DNA from: Leadbetterella sp964423865
GTDB taxonomy: Bacteria; Bacteroidota; Bacteroidia; Cytophagales; Spirosomataceae
Direction of reading: 5' to 3'
NCBI GenBank assembly: GCA_964423865.1
Contig: CAYRGN010000010.1
Location: 1-64,000, forward strand
DNA: 64,000 nucleotides
The notes beneath the pieces are model-generated. The model searched no databases. It had not been told where the DNA came from and saw only the letters and a program-made list of their open reading frames with translations. The first letter of the stretch is position 1; each line of letters starts with the position of its first letter. The translations under genes were made by a program, and so were the position numbers. Of this stretch, positions 25,680-33,613 are shown piece after piece.

Positions 25680-26492
25680 ATGAATAAACAATTTATAAAC
25701 TACTTATTTGAGAAGCACCAGAATGTGCCGGATATTCCCCCCTCGAAGACCATTACGGGGTGGGCGCTGAAAGTATTTAACCTGCTGTTTCCCGAGCGCT
25801 CGAAAGATTTTTTCAGGAGTGTAGACGAGGTGGAAGGGGAGTTCTGGAATATTGGGGATGAGTTGAAGTCCATTCTCGATGCGACGGCCGAATGTAGAGG
25901 AGAAGACGCAGGCAAGAAATCTGCGCTTTTTGTGGAGGATATTCCCGAGTTATACCGTATGCTTTCTACAGACCTGGAGTCTATTCTGAGCGGTGACCCT
26001 GCGGCCCGGTCTAAATTTGAGGTGGTCAGGGTGTATCCGGGCTTTTTCGCTATCTTTTTCTACCGCCTGGCCCATATCCTGCATCGTTTGGAGATCAGTT
26101 ATATTCCCCGTATTCTCACCGAATACGCGCATTCCCGCACGGGTATTGATATTCATCCGGGTGCCCGTATCGGCGAGCATTTTTATATTGACCACGGCAC
26201 GGGCATTGTGATTGGGGAAACTACCGAAATCGGTCGGAATGTAAAAATTTACCAGGGCGTAACCCTGGGCGCACTTTTTGTGGAGAAATACATGGCCAAT
26301 ACCAAACGCCACCCTACGGTAGAAGACAATGTGATCATCTATGCCGGGGCCACCCTCTTAGGCGGAAAGACGGTGATCGGGGAAAACAGCGTGATCGGCG
26401 GGAATGTGTGGCTGACCCGAAGCGTTCCGGCAAATTCTACCGTTTACCACAAGCCGGAAATCCAGGTGATCAACAATGAAAACAGCATTTAA
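25680..26492 (+). CDS. cysE: Serine O-acetyltransferase
   Basis: The enzyme acetylates L-serine with acetyl-CoA to give O-acetylserine for cysteine synthesis. The 270-residue protein has an N-terminal helical domain and, from about residue 155, left-handed beta-helix hexapeptide repeats (HPGARIGEHFYIDHGTGIVI, GRNVKIYQGVTLGA). The second half of the site is in IYAGATLLGGKTVIGENSVI. Length and order fit the plant/EpsC-like branch common in this phylum. No O-acetylserine sulfhydrylase is adjacent. The stop codon touches the next gene's GTG start. Confidence 0.93.
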   Translation: MNKQFINYLFEKHQNVPDIPPSKTITGWALKVFNLLFPERSKDFFRSVDEVEGEFWNIGDELKSILDATAECRGEDAGKKSALFVEDIPELYRMLSTDLESILSGDPAARSKFEVVRVYPGFFAIFFYRLAHILHRLEISYIPRILTEYAHSRTGIDIHPGARIGEHFYIDHGTGIVIGETTEIGRNVKIYQGVTLGALFVEKYMANTKRHPTVEDNVIIYAGATLLGGKTVIGENSVIGGNVWLTRSVPANSTVYHKPEIQVINNENSI

Positions 26493-27260
26493 GTGTTAAT
26501 CAACTACGAGGAATACCGGGCCATGTTCGAGGTGGAAGACCGGATGTGGTGGTATAAAACCCTGCACGACCGGGTGCTGGAAGAGATTAAAACGTATTCG
26601 TCCGACTACCGGAACCTGCACGTGCTGGATGCCGGCTGCGGTACGGGGGGACTGCTCACCCGCCTGGCTTCGGAGGGGATAACCCAAACCGAAGGCTTTG
26701 ATTACAACGAACATGCAGTGGGATTTTCCCAAAGCCGGGGATTGTCTGTCCGACGTGAAACCATAACCGACTTTAGTTATCCCCCGGAAACCTTCGATGT
26801 GGTGGTATCAGACGATGTGCTGTACCAGCTGGACGACACGGAAATCCAAAGCGCGTTGGCCTGTATTTACCGTGTGTTGAAGCCGGGAGGTATTTTCATT
26901 ACCAACAACAATGCATTTGGGGTTTTCAGGGGTATTCACGACATCGCGGTGGGTAGCAAAAGACGTTTTGTGAAGGCAGATTTTGATCGTTTTCTCTCCG
27001 TATTCTCCGATTTTCGTATTCTTAAAGCTACCTACTGGTCTTTATTCCTTTCGCCTTTGATGCTGGTCGCTCGCCTGGTTCAGCGGGTACAGCTGGGGCT
27101 GGGGCTGGTCAGGCCGGAAGCGGTGGGCTCGGATGTCTCCCTGCCTTCCCCTGCGGTCAACGGGTTGCTTTACCGGCTTTGTACCCTGGAAAGACGGTGT
27201 TTGAAGCGCTCGCCTTTCGGAAGTTCTCTATTTTTAGTGATCAGGAAAAGCGATGTATGA
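26493..27260 (+). CDS. Class I SAM-dependent methyltransferase
   Basis: The 255-residue protein begins with the MWWYKTLHDRVLEEI motif seen in a group of methyltransferases linked to glycan and polyketide loci. It has the SAM-binding loop VLDAGCGTGGLL, the acidic residue at the end of strand 2 (GFDYNE), and VVVSDDVLYQL. The C-terminal part contains a hydrophobic stretch (SLFLSPLMLVARLVQRV) that could associate with the membrane. Translation starts at a GTG directly after the cysE stop; ATG at 26523 is an alternative but would remove part of the conserved N terminus. The substrate is unknown. Confidence 0.85.
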   Translation: MLINYEEYRAMFEVEDRMWWYKTLHDRVLEEIKTYSSDYRNLHVLDAGCGTGGLLTRLASEGITQTEGFDYNEHAVGFSQSRGLSVRRETITDFSYPPETFDVVVSDDVLYQLDDTEIQSALACIYRVLKPGGIFITNNNAFGVFRGIHDIAVGSKRRFVKADFDRFLSVFSDFRILKATYWSLFLSPLMLVARLVQRVQLGLGLVRPEAVGSDVSLPSPAVNGLLYRLCTLERRCLKRSPFGSSLFLVIRKSDV

Positions 27261-27300
27261 TAATAAGCCGTAATTTTGCGCTTTGTTTGAAAAATTGATT

Positions 27301-28791
27301 ATGAGTGTAAGAGTGAGATTTGCGCCCAGTCCTACCGGGCCCCTGCATATCGGCGGTGTACGTACCGCCTTGTATAATTATCTTTTTGCCCGGAAAATGG
27401 GAGGAAAGATGCTGTTGAGAATAGAAGATACCGACCAGACCCGCCTGGTACCGGGCGCGCAGGGTTACATCCTGGAAGCCCTGGAATGGATGGGAATTAC
27501 GATTGATGAAGGCGTAGGCGCGGGCGGTGAGCTGGGGCCTTATGTGCAGTCGGAAAGAAAGGAAATCTACGCCGGTTATGCGCAGGAGTTGTTAGATAAA
27601 GGGCAGGCCTATTATGCGTTTGATACCCCGGAGGAGCTGGACCGGATGCGGAAGGAGCTGGAAGAGGCGAAAGTGGATAATATTTCCTATAATGCCTTTA
27701 CCCGGATGAAGATGAAGAACTCCATCACGTTGGGGGCTGATGAGGTGCAGGCGCGGATAGCGGCCGGGGAACCGTACGTGATCCGCCTGAAAGTACCCCT
27801 GAAAGACGAGGTGCGCTTTAAAGACCTGGTTCGGGGATGGGTGTCTGTACATTCTTCTACCATTGACGATAAGATCCTGATGAAGTCGGACGGGATGCCT
27901 ACCTATCACCTGGCGAATATTGTGGACGATCACCTCATGGAGATCACCCATGTGATCCGGGGGGAGGAGTGGTTGCCCTCGGCGCCTCTGCATATCCTGC
28001 TGTACAAGGCGTTTGGATGGAGTGCGCCGGAGTTTGCGCATTTGCCCCTGTTGTTGAAACCGGAAGGAAACGGGAAGTTGAGCAAACGCGACGGGTTGCT
28101 GGGTGATTTTCCGGTGTTCCCGCTACAGTGGAAAGATCCGGGGAGCGGCGAGCTTTCGCGGGGCTTCCGGGAAGACGGGTATTATCCTGAAGCCGTGATG
28201 AATTTTTTGGCCCTGCTGGGGTGGAATCCGGGCAACGACCAGGAGCTTATGGATGCGGATGAGCTGATCAGCTTGTTCGATATTCACAATATCCAGAAGG
28301 CAGGCGCGCGTTTTGATGTGCACAAAGCCAAATGGTTTAACCAGCAATACCTGAGAAAGCGGGACAATGAAACGCTGGCGGCAGAACTGGACGAGGAGAT
28401 CGGTAATCCGGCGCTTTCCGTGAAAATAGTGGAGCTGATGAAAGACCGGGTGGATTTTGTGCGGGAAATGAAGGTGCCGTTTCTGTTTGCTGCGCCGGAG
28501 GGATACGATGCAGAAGTGGCGGCCAAGAAGTGGGACGACCTGGCGCGGGCGGCCATGCCGGTCATTAGCGCTACACTTTCCGGACTGGCAAATTTCACAT
28601 CCCAGGATATTCACGACGCAATTTTCGGCACTCTGGAGGCGGCCGGTATCAAGCCCGGCAAGGTCATGCAGGCACTTCGCCTGGCGGTGACCGGAGAAGG
28701 GAAAGGCCCTGATCTCATGCTCGTTATGGAAATTCTGGGGAAAGAAGAGACGGTTCGGAGGATTCAGAAAGCAGTAGAGTTTTTAGGTTAA
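27301..28791 (+). CDS. gltX: Glutamate--tRNA ligase
   Basis: GltX charges tRNA-Glu. The 496-residue protein has the class I signature PSPTGPLHIGG (residues 10-19; HIGG is the usual glutamyl form of HIGH), LFARKMGGKMLLRIEDTD, and the KMSKS equivalent KLSKR (259-263). The C-terminal anticodon-binding helical domain is complete. The ATG at 27301 is preferred over one six codons upstream because the family starts close to VRVRFAPSPTG. A -7 box TAATTTTG at 27271-27278 lies just ahead. Confidence 0.97.
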   Translation: MSVRVRFAPSPTGPLHIGGVRTALYNYLFARKMGGKMLLRIEDTDQTRLVPGAQGYILEALEWMGITIDEGVGAGGELGPYVQSERKEIYAGYAQELLDKGQAYYAFDTPEELDRMRKELEEAKVDNISYNAFTRMKMKNSITLGADEVQARIAAGEPYVIRLKVPLKDEVRFKDLVRGWVSVHSSTIDDKILMKSDGMPTYHLANIVDDHLMEITHVIRGEEWLPSAPLHILLYKAFGWSAPEFAHLPLLLKPEGNGKLSKRDGLLGDFPVFPLQWKDPGSGELSRGFREDGYYPEAVMNFLALLGWNPGNDQELMDADELISLFDIHNIQKAGARFDVHKAKWFNQQYLRKRDNETLAAELDEEIGNPALSVKIVELMKDRVDFVREMKVPFLFAAPEGYDAEVAAKKWDDLARAAMPVISATLSGLANFTSQDIHDAIFGTLEAAGIKPGKVMQALRLAVTGEGKGPDLMLVMEILGKEETVRRIQKAVEFLG

Positions 28792-28865
28792 ATACCTATA
28801 TAGAAGTTCCTGACAATTGCGTTGGTAAGGAGCTCCTGTTCTCTCAGATGGCGGGAAGTAGCTTC

Positions 28866-28920
28866 TGTCACCTCGAGCGAAGACGAGAGGTTAAAGTTTT
28901 CGTCTTCGCTCGAATTGACA
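28866..28920. repeat. REP-type palindrome between convergent genes
   Basis: A perfect 14-bp inverted repeat, TCGAGCGAAGACGA (28873-28886) with TCGTCTTCGCTCGA (28900-28913), surrounds a 13-nt loop. Outer boxes TGTCA (28866-28870) and TGACA (28916-28920) extend the symmetry and are shared with the other REP-like copies of the window. It sits between the ends of gltX and the S9 peptidase gene and may also stop transcription from both sides. Confidence 0.85.
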
Positions 28921-28943
28921 GTTCCACTCTTCCGCCGGGTTCT

Positions 28944-31424
28944 CTACCGCTTCAACGGCACCTCCCGGTTGATTTCCTTCATGTCTACTTCATCGCTTTT
29001 CGAGTCGCCTAGCAGGTGCTCCGAAAAGTAATCCGCCATCTTCCAGAAGAAATACTCCGTCATATTGCCAAATCCGTGGCGCTGGCCCGGGAGAATCAGG
29101 AAATCAAAGCGTTTGTTGGCCTTGATTAGTGCTTCCGCCATCCGGATGGTGTTGGCCGGGTGTACATTGTTGTCGATGTCGCCGGTAGCCAACAGCAGTT
29201 TGCCTTTCAGATTTTTGGCCAGCTCGGTATTTTTCTCAATCTGGTAGGTAAAGGTGGTGTCGCCTTTCGCACTTACTTTTTCCGTTACTCCGTGGTGGCG
29301 TTCGCTCCACCAGCGGTTATAGATATTGTTTTCGTGGTTACCTGCACCCGATACCGCCACCTTATAAAAGTCGGGATACACCAGCATGGCCGCCGTAGAC
29401 ATAAACCCGCCGCCGGAGTGGCCGGTAATGCCTACACGACTGGCGTCAATAAAAGGATGCCGGGCCGCCAGTTGTTCTACGGTGACTTTTTTGTCTTCCA
29501 GGCCGTAGTCTCTCAGGTTGCCGTAGCCGTAGGTATGGTACCATTTGGAACGGGCGGGGTGGCCGCCACGGTTACCCACCGTCACCACCACGAAGCCCAT
29601 TTGCGCCAGACGATCTATACGGTCCATGCTCCGGCCGAACGATTTGTTGACCGCCTCCGTTTGCGGACCGGGATATACGTATTCAATAATGGGATATACC
29701 CGCGTAGAATCAAAATCAAAGGGTTTGTACATCACACCATAAAGATCGGTGATGCCGTCTCCCGCTTTCACTATAAAAGGTTCCGGGAATTGATAGCCCG
29801 AAGCGAAAAGCTGGGAGAGGTCGGCTTCTTCCAGTTTAAGCAGCAGCGTTCCTTTTGCGTCATACAGTTCAGAAACCGGTACGGAATTCACCCGTGAGGA
29901 GTTGTTCACAAAGAAGCGTCCGCTCTCGCTGGCGGAAACCTGGTGATCAAAATTGCCTTTGTTCAGCAGTTTGGGTTCTCCGCCGTTCAGGGTTAGCGCA
30001 TAATGGTGAAGGTAATACGGATCCTCCCCGGCCTCCTTACCGTTGGCGGTGAATGTAAAAGTTTGGGTTTTCGCATCATAACCGGTGACGTCTTCGCAGT
30101 TGTATTCTCCGGAGGTCAGCTGACGTACCAGGGTGCCATCGGCATTATACAGGTAGAAATGTCCCCAGCCGTCGCGTTGCGACCAGTGGATAAGCTGCTT
30201 TCCGTCATTCACGAGGTAAGGTTTTTTTACATCAAGATACACGTTTGAACGCTCGCTCACCACATTTTTAACAGTGCCGTCAATGTTAGCAGTAAGTACA
30301 TCGATTCTTTTCAGGTCACGGCTGGAACGGGCGAGGTAAAAAGTTTGATTATCGCCGAGCCAGTAACTGATATAATGCTTTCCGGTATAGCTTGATTTGG
30401 TGCGGTCTTTCCAGAAAACGCTTACGGTTTGGTTTTTAAATGCAGGCAAATGAATCTGTTTTGAAGCCAGGGTTTCGGCGTTGAACAGGTGCAGTTCTAC
30501 CTCGGTAGAGTCGCTTTCTCCCGGCATCTGGTATTTATAGGTTTCCAGGGTAGGCCTCTTGCCGCCCACATTGTTAATCACCCACATGGGACTGAGGTGG
30601 CGGTTGTCTTTCCGGGTCACTACAAAATGTTTTCCGTCAGGCGACCAGCTCAAGCGTACACCCTTCCGCTTCTTAAGTTCTTCGTCTTCTTTTTCATCAC
30701 CGGTAGTGGTACTGTACTGGTCGCCGCCCCAGGCGTAGTACTGTACGCCGTCTTGGGTAATCCGGTGTTCTACAATGGTGCTGTCTTTCTCATCTTTTAT
30801 CGCTTTTTCAAAATTGGCTCTGTCCATCCAGTACAGGTTGTAATCTCGCGCGAAGAAGATGCGGAGGGTGTCCGGGGAGTACGAAGCCCAGTTTGGGCGG
30901 GTCTTTTCTTTCAGAGAATCGGCCAGTTCTTTTACCTGGCGCGTGGCCAGGTCGTATTCCAGGAAGAATACTTTCTTCTTTAAGGTATCCGACTTCACTT
31001 TCAGTTTAGCGATCTCGTCTTTGGATTTGAGGGTATCTTTCGTGCTTTTGACTTCGAAACGTATCCTCTTTTCATCGTCGGTAAATTCGAGTTTTTCTAT
31101 TTCAAGATGCTGGGCATCGAAAGGATTCTTCACTATGCGGGTGATCTGGCGGGCCAGGTCGGCATTATCAAAGAGCGGTTGTTTTGAACGGGTAGAAGGG
31201 TCTACCAGGTACCAGCGTTTCCCGGATGAAGTTTGGTATTCGTACCAAAACCGGTCGGAATGGTTAATCCAGTTGGGCCGTACTTCCGTAGAAAAAATCT
31301 TGGTCCGGAGTTTTGTTGGAGAGAACTGAGAGGCGAGATCATAATTGGGTTCGGGCTGTTTTTTTTTCTGGGCGGGAGACTCAAAGCAGCACACCATCGC
31401 AGCCAGTAGTAATAGTTTTCGCAT
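28944..31424 (-). CDS. S9 family prolyl oligopeptidase / dipeptidyl peptidase IV-like
   Basis: The 826-residue protein has a signal peptide (LLLAAMVCCFESPAQ), an N-terminal beta-propeller region with WSPDGKHFVVTRKDNRHL-type repeats, and a C-terminal alpha/beta hydrolase domain. The catalytic triad is visible: Ser670 in GHSGGG, Asp751 (or 749) in GDIDNNVHP and His783 in GQRHGF. Such enzymes remove dipeptides, often after proline, in the periplasm. It stands as a single gene convergent with gltX. The signal sequence could be read as ending in a lipoprotein-like Cys, but the spacing is poor. Confidence 0.92.
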   Translation of the reverse strand: MRKLLLLAAMVCCFESPAQKKKQPEPNYDLASQFSPTKLRTKIFSTEVRPNWINHSDRFWYEYQTSSGKRWYLVDPSTRSKQPLFDNADLARQITRIVKNPFDAQHLEIEKLEFTDDEKRIRFEVKSTKDTLKSKDEIAKLKVKSDTLKKKVFFLEYDLATRQVKELADSLKEKTRPNWASYSPDTLRIFFARDYNLYWMDRANFEKAIKDEKDSTIVEHRITQDGVQYYAWGGDQYSTTTGDEKEDEELKKRKGVRLSWSPDGKHFVVTRKDNRHLSPMWVINNVGGKRPTLETYKYQMPGESDSTEVELHLFNAETLASKQIHLPAFKNQTVSVFWKDRTKSSYTGKHYISYWLGDNQTFYLARSSRDLKRIDVLTANIDGTVKNVVSERSNVYLDVKKPYLVNDGKQLIHWSQRDGWGHFYLYNADGTLVRQLTSGEYNCEDVTGYDAKTQTFTFTANGKEAGEDPYYLHHYALTLNGGEPKLLNKGNFDHQVSASESGRFFVNNSSRVNSVPVSELYDAKGTLLLKLEEADLSQLFASGYQFPEPFIVKAGDGITDLYGVMYKPFDFDSTRVYPIIEYVYPGPQTEAVNKSFGRSMDRIDRLAQMGFVVVTVGNRGGHPARSKWYHTYGYGNLRDYGLEDKKVTVEQLAARHPFIDASRVGITGHSGGGFMSTAAMLVYPDFYKVAVSGAGNHENNIYNRWWSERHHGVTEKVSAKGDTTFTYQIEKNTELAKNLKGKLLLATGDIDNNVHPANTIRMAEALIKANKRFDFLILPGQRHGFGNMTEYFFWKMADYFSEHLLGDSKSDEVDMKEINREVPLKR

Positions 31425-31498
31425 TGATATTTTTTTTTATAATTATTTGGCGAAAATATTGAAAAATGCTGACTATTTGACGTTAAAGACAATTTTTT

Positions 31499-31927
31499 TC
31501 ACATGCTTTTGGTACCTGTTCCCAGTAGTCTTTCCAGGCGGAGGATCATATCTTCTTTTTCCCGCAGCATACGTTCATAAAGTTGTATTTTTTCTTCGTG
31601 AAGCTGGCTCAGTTTTTCCAGGGGATGAATCACGGGTTGGTAATTAAAGAGGGCGTTGCCAGAGGCCTGGTCATGGTTACTCACGGTGTTGGCAATGATA
31701 GTAATGGCCTTCTCCTCATCAAAATTCCGGATGGCTATGTCAGGGATTTTCAGCGCTTGTGAGACCTTATAGAGCAGTTCCGGCTCCAGTACCGCTTTCT
31801 TTTCCAGTAAGGATACCTTTTTCTGGTTCCAGTCTTCTCCCAGCTCGGTAGCCAGGGCTTCCTGCTTAATGCCCAGCATTTCGCGGAACCGCCTCACATT
31901 TTGCCCTTCGTGAATCTTGTGTTTCAT
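31499..31927 (-). CDS. XRE family helix-turn-helix regulator
   Basis: The 142-residue protein has an N-terminal HTH domain (about residues 8-60) with NVRRFREMLGIKQEALATEL and WNQKKVSLLEKK. A linker follows, then a C-terminal predicted coiled coil from about residue 104 (PLEKLSQLHEEKIQLYERML), which should drive oligomerisation. It is transcribed away from the TnpB/Cas12f-like gene with 215 bp between the start codons. I infer a functional link from this arrangement only. It resembles a small XRE type frequent in Bacteroidota whose targets are not known to me. Confidence 0.85.
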   Translation of the reverse strand: MKHKIHEGQNVRRFREMLGIKQEALATELGEDWNQKKVSLLEKKAVLEPELLYKVSQALKIPDIAIRNFDEEKAITIIANTVSNHDQASGNALFNYQPVIHPLEKLSQLHEEKIQLYERMLREKEDMILRLERLLGTGTKSM

Positions 31928-32142
31928 AACTTTCGTCTCTTAACAAATTTTGGTAACATTACTGTAAGGTAAAGGTAGATAATTTATCCTAAAAATTAAC
32001 TTATTTATTCCTTTCCTGAGTGGGATATCCCTTTGTTGTGGGTTTTTTTTGTGCAAATTCAACACCTTCTTCATGAAACATCTGCCCTCCGGATGGCTTT
32101 GTGATTGAGATACCTGTATTTACTAAACCCTTACAAGTAGAC

Positions 32143-33231
32143 ATGGCCATGGAGAAACTCATCCTCACCAGAAGAATTCAGCTCCTTATTGATTGCAAGG
32201 ATAAGGAAGAACTCAAAACGTACCATGACCGGCTGTATAGCCTTCAGCGTATGGCTTGCAGGGCCGGAAATATGCTGTACACGCACTTGTTTGTACAAGA
32301 CCGTCTGAAAGATCTTCTCTATCTTACCGAAGACGCCAAGGTGAAACTGGCCGATGCTACGAAAGACCAGGAAGGAATTCTGACTACTTCGCACAGAAAC
32401 GCAGGCTACCGTACCCTCAGCGCGCATTTTTTGAAAGTTCTTCCCTCTTCCACATTGAGTAATCTGAACCAGGCAGCTTACCGTACCTACAAAAATTATC
32501 GGGACGAGTATTGGAAAGGAGAAAGATCACTTCCCAACTTCAGAAAAAACCTTCCCGTTCCTTTCAGTCCACGGGATATCCGCCTACAGGAAGAGGAGAA
32601 ATGCTTTACGTTTACTCTTTTTAAAATCCCCTTTCGCACTTACCTGGGGCGCGACCGCTCGGGAACGCGACAAGTGCTGAGAAAAATAACGACCGGTGAA
32701 ATACCGCTTTGTCAAAGTGCCATACAGGTGAAAAATAACAAAATTTACCTGCTGGCCAGCATGGAGGTAGAGAGGGAGACCGTAAAGCCCGACCCTTCGG
32801 TCATCGCAGAGGTATCGCTTTCTATAACATGTCCGCTGCTCGTGAAAATAGGGCAGGAAGAGCTGGAAATCGGTAACCCCGAAGAGTTTTTGTACCGCCG
32901 CCTTTCTATACAGGCCGCCCGCCGCCGCAGGCAGATTGCCACCACCTGGAACGCCGGGGGCAGAGGGAGAAAGAAGAAATTCAAAAGCCTCCAGAATTTT
33001 AGTGAAAAGGAAAAAAACTATATTGAGTCGCGCCTTCACTTGTACAGCAGGCGGCTGATTGACCATTGTGTGCGCAGGGGCGCGGGCGCCATCCGTTTGG
33101 TCAGTCAATCGGCTAAAGAAGAACAGGCCAAAGCAGACCCCGTGCTGTTACGAAACTGGAGTTACTACGGACTTAAATCCAAGATTGCCTACAAAGCGAA
33201 ACTGGCCAATATCAGGGTCCTTGAAGAGTAA
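32143..33231 (+). CDS. Nuclease-dead TnpB/Cas12f-like RNA-guided protein (putative)
   Basis: The 362-residue protein follows the TnpB/Cas12f plan. The N-terminal part (LTRRIQLLI, YHDRLYSLQRMACRAGNMLY) resembles the recognition region, YWKGERSLPNF and FSPRDIRL fit the wedge region, and the RuvC-like half holds NPEEFLYRRLSIQAARRRRQ and LLRNWSYYGLKSKIAYKAK. At RuvC-I the expected Asp is Ser (VSLSI, residue 225) and at RuvC-II the expected Glu appears to be Val (IRLVSQSAK, about 320). The protein stops before the zinc ribbon and RuvC-III Asp. It should bind RNA and DNA without cutting. The frame is open to a GTG at 32101; ATG 32143 or 32149 is preferred. A structured RNA candidate follows. Confidence 0.75.
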   Translation: MAMEKLILTRRIQLLIDCKDKEELKTYHDRLYSLQRMACRAGNMLYTHLFVQDRLKDLLYLTEDAKVKLADATKDQEGILTTSHRNAGYRTLSAHFLKVLPSSTLSNLNQAAYRTYKNYRDEYWKGERSLPNFRKNLPVPFSPRDIRLQEEEKCFTFTLFKIPFRTYLGRDRSGTRQVLRKITTGEIPLCQSAIQVKNNKIYLLASMEVERETVKPDPSVIAEVSLSITCPLLVKIGQEELEIGNPEEFLYRRLSIQAARRRRQIATTWNAGGRGRKKKFKSLQNFSEKEKNYIESRLHLYSRRLIDHCVRRGAGAIRLVSQSAKEEQAKADPVLLRNWSYYGLKSKIAYKAKLANIRVLEE

Positions 33232-33235
33232 TAAA

Positions 33236-33424
33236 GATACGTTGGATTAGTTAGAAAGAGGCGGTCTGCACCGCCGCAGGTTGAGGTCACTGGCACTCAA
33301 TAAGCAGGGAAGCCTGCATGCGGTTAAGGCGTGAGAAAAACAAGCTGTGTTGCGCAAATGTTGGAAAACGTCAGAAAATTAAAAGCCCCCTTTCTACTGA
33401 ATATAAGTTGATTGGGGGTTTTTC
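33236..33424 (+). ncRNA. Candidate guide/omega-like RNA downstream of the TnpB/Cas12f-like gene
   Basis: Right after the stop codon at 33231 there is no ORF but dense secondary structure. The first hairpin is GGCGGT-CTGC-ACCGCC (33260-33275). TTGAG/CTCAA can pair at 33281-33285 with 33296-33300. GCAGG-GAAG-CCTGC lies at 33304-33317, or the CCTGC can pair with GCAGG at 33276. CATGC/GCGTG can pair at 33317-33321 with 33329-33333. A single-stranded segment of about 45 nt follows, then an intrinsic terminator. Scaffold first and variable segment last is the order in TnpB-associated RNAs. Boundaries and the guide are inferred. Confidence 0.5.
33381..33423 (+). terminator. Intrinsic terminator of the TnpB/Cas12f-like unit
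   Basis: AAAAGCCCCC (33381-33390) pairs with GGGGGTTTTT (33414-33423), giving a stem of ten pairs including one G-U, with a 23-nt loop that itself contains ACT/AGT. The A-run before and T-run after allow termination in both directions. It lies about 150 bp beyond the protein's stop codon, meaning that the intergenic RNA is probably transcribed with the gene or on its own. Confidence 0.85.
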
Positions 33425-33613
33425 GTGAGAACAGGTGGATTGTAGTCTGACACCGTATATCGCTTTTTCAATGAAAGATAAAAGCTGTCTGAGAATTGGC
33501 TGTTCAGAATAATCCGTATTTTTGTTCATGGTAAAGGTTGGATTAGATACTTCAACATTGCTATACAGGCGGGGAAATACAGAATCTTTGATGAACAAAA
33601 TCCTTATAACACC

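Noticed and set aside
32101..33424. Complete IS200/IS605 transposon
   Set aside because: Only the TnpB-like half is present. There is no TnpA Y1 transposase gene, no recognisable left or right end hairpins with cleavage sites, and the protein lacks catalytic residues.
31499..33613. CRISPR-Cas type V locus
   Set aside because: No repeat-spacer array, no cas1 or cas2, and the nearby repeats are single hairpins, not 25-40 bp direct repeats.
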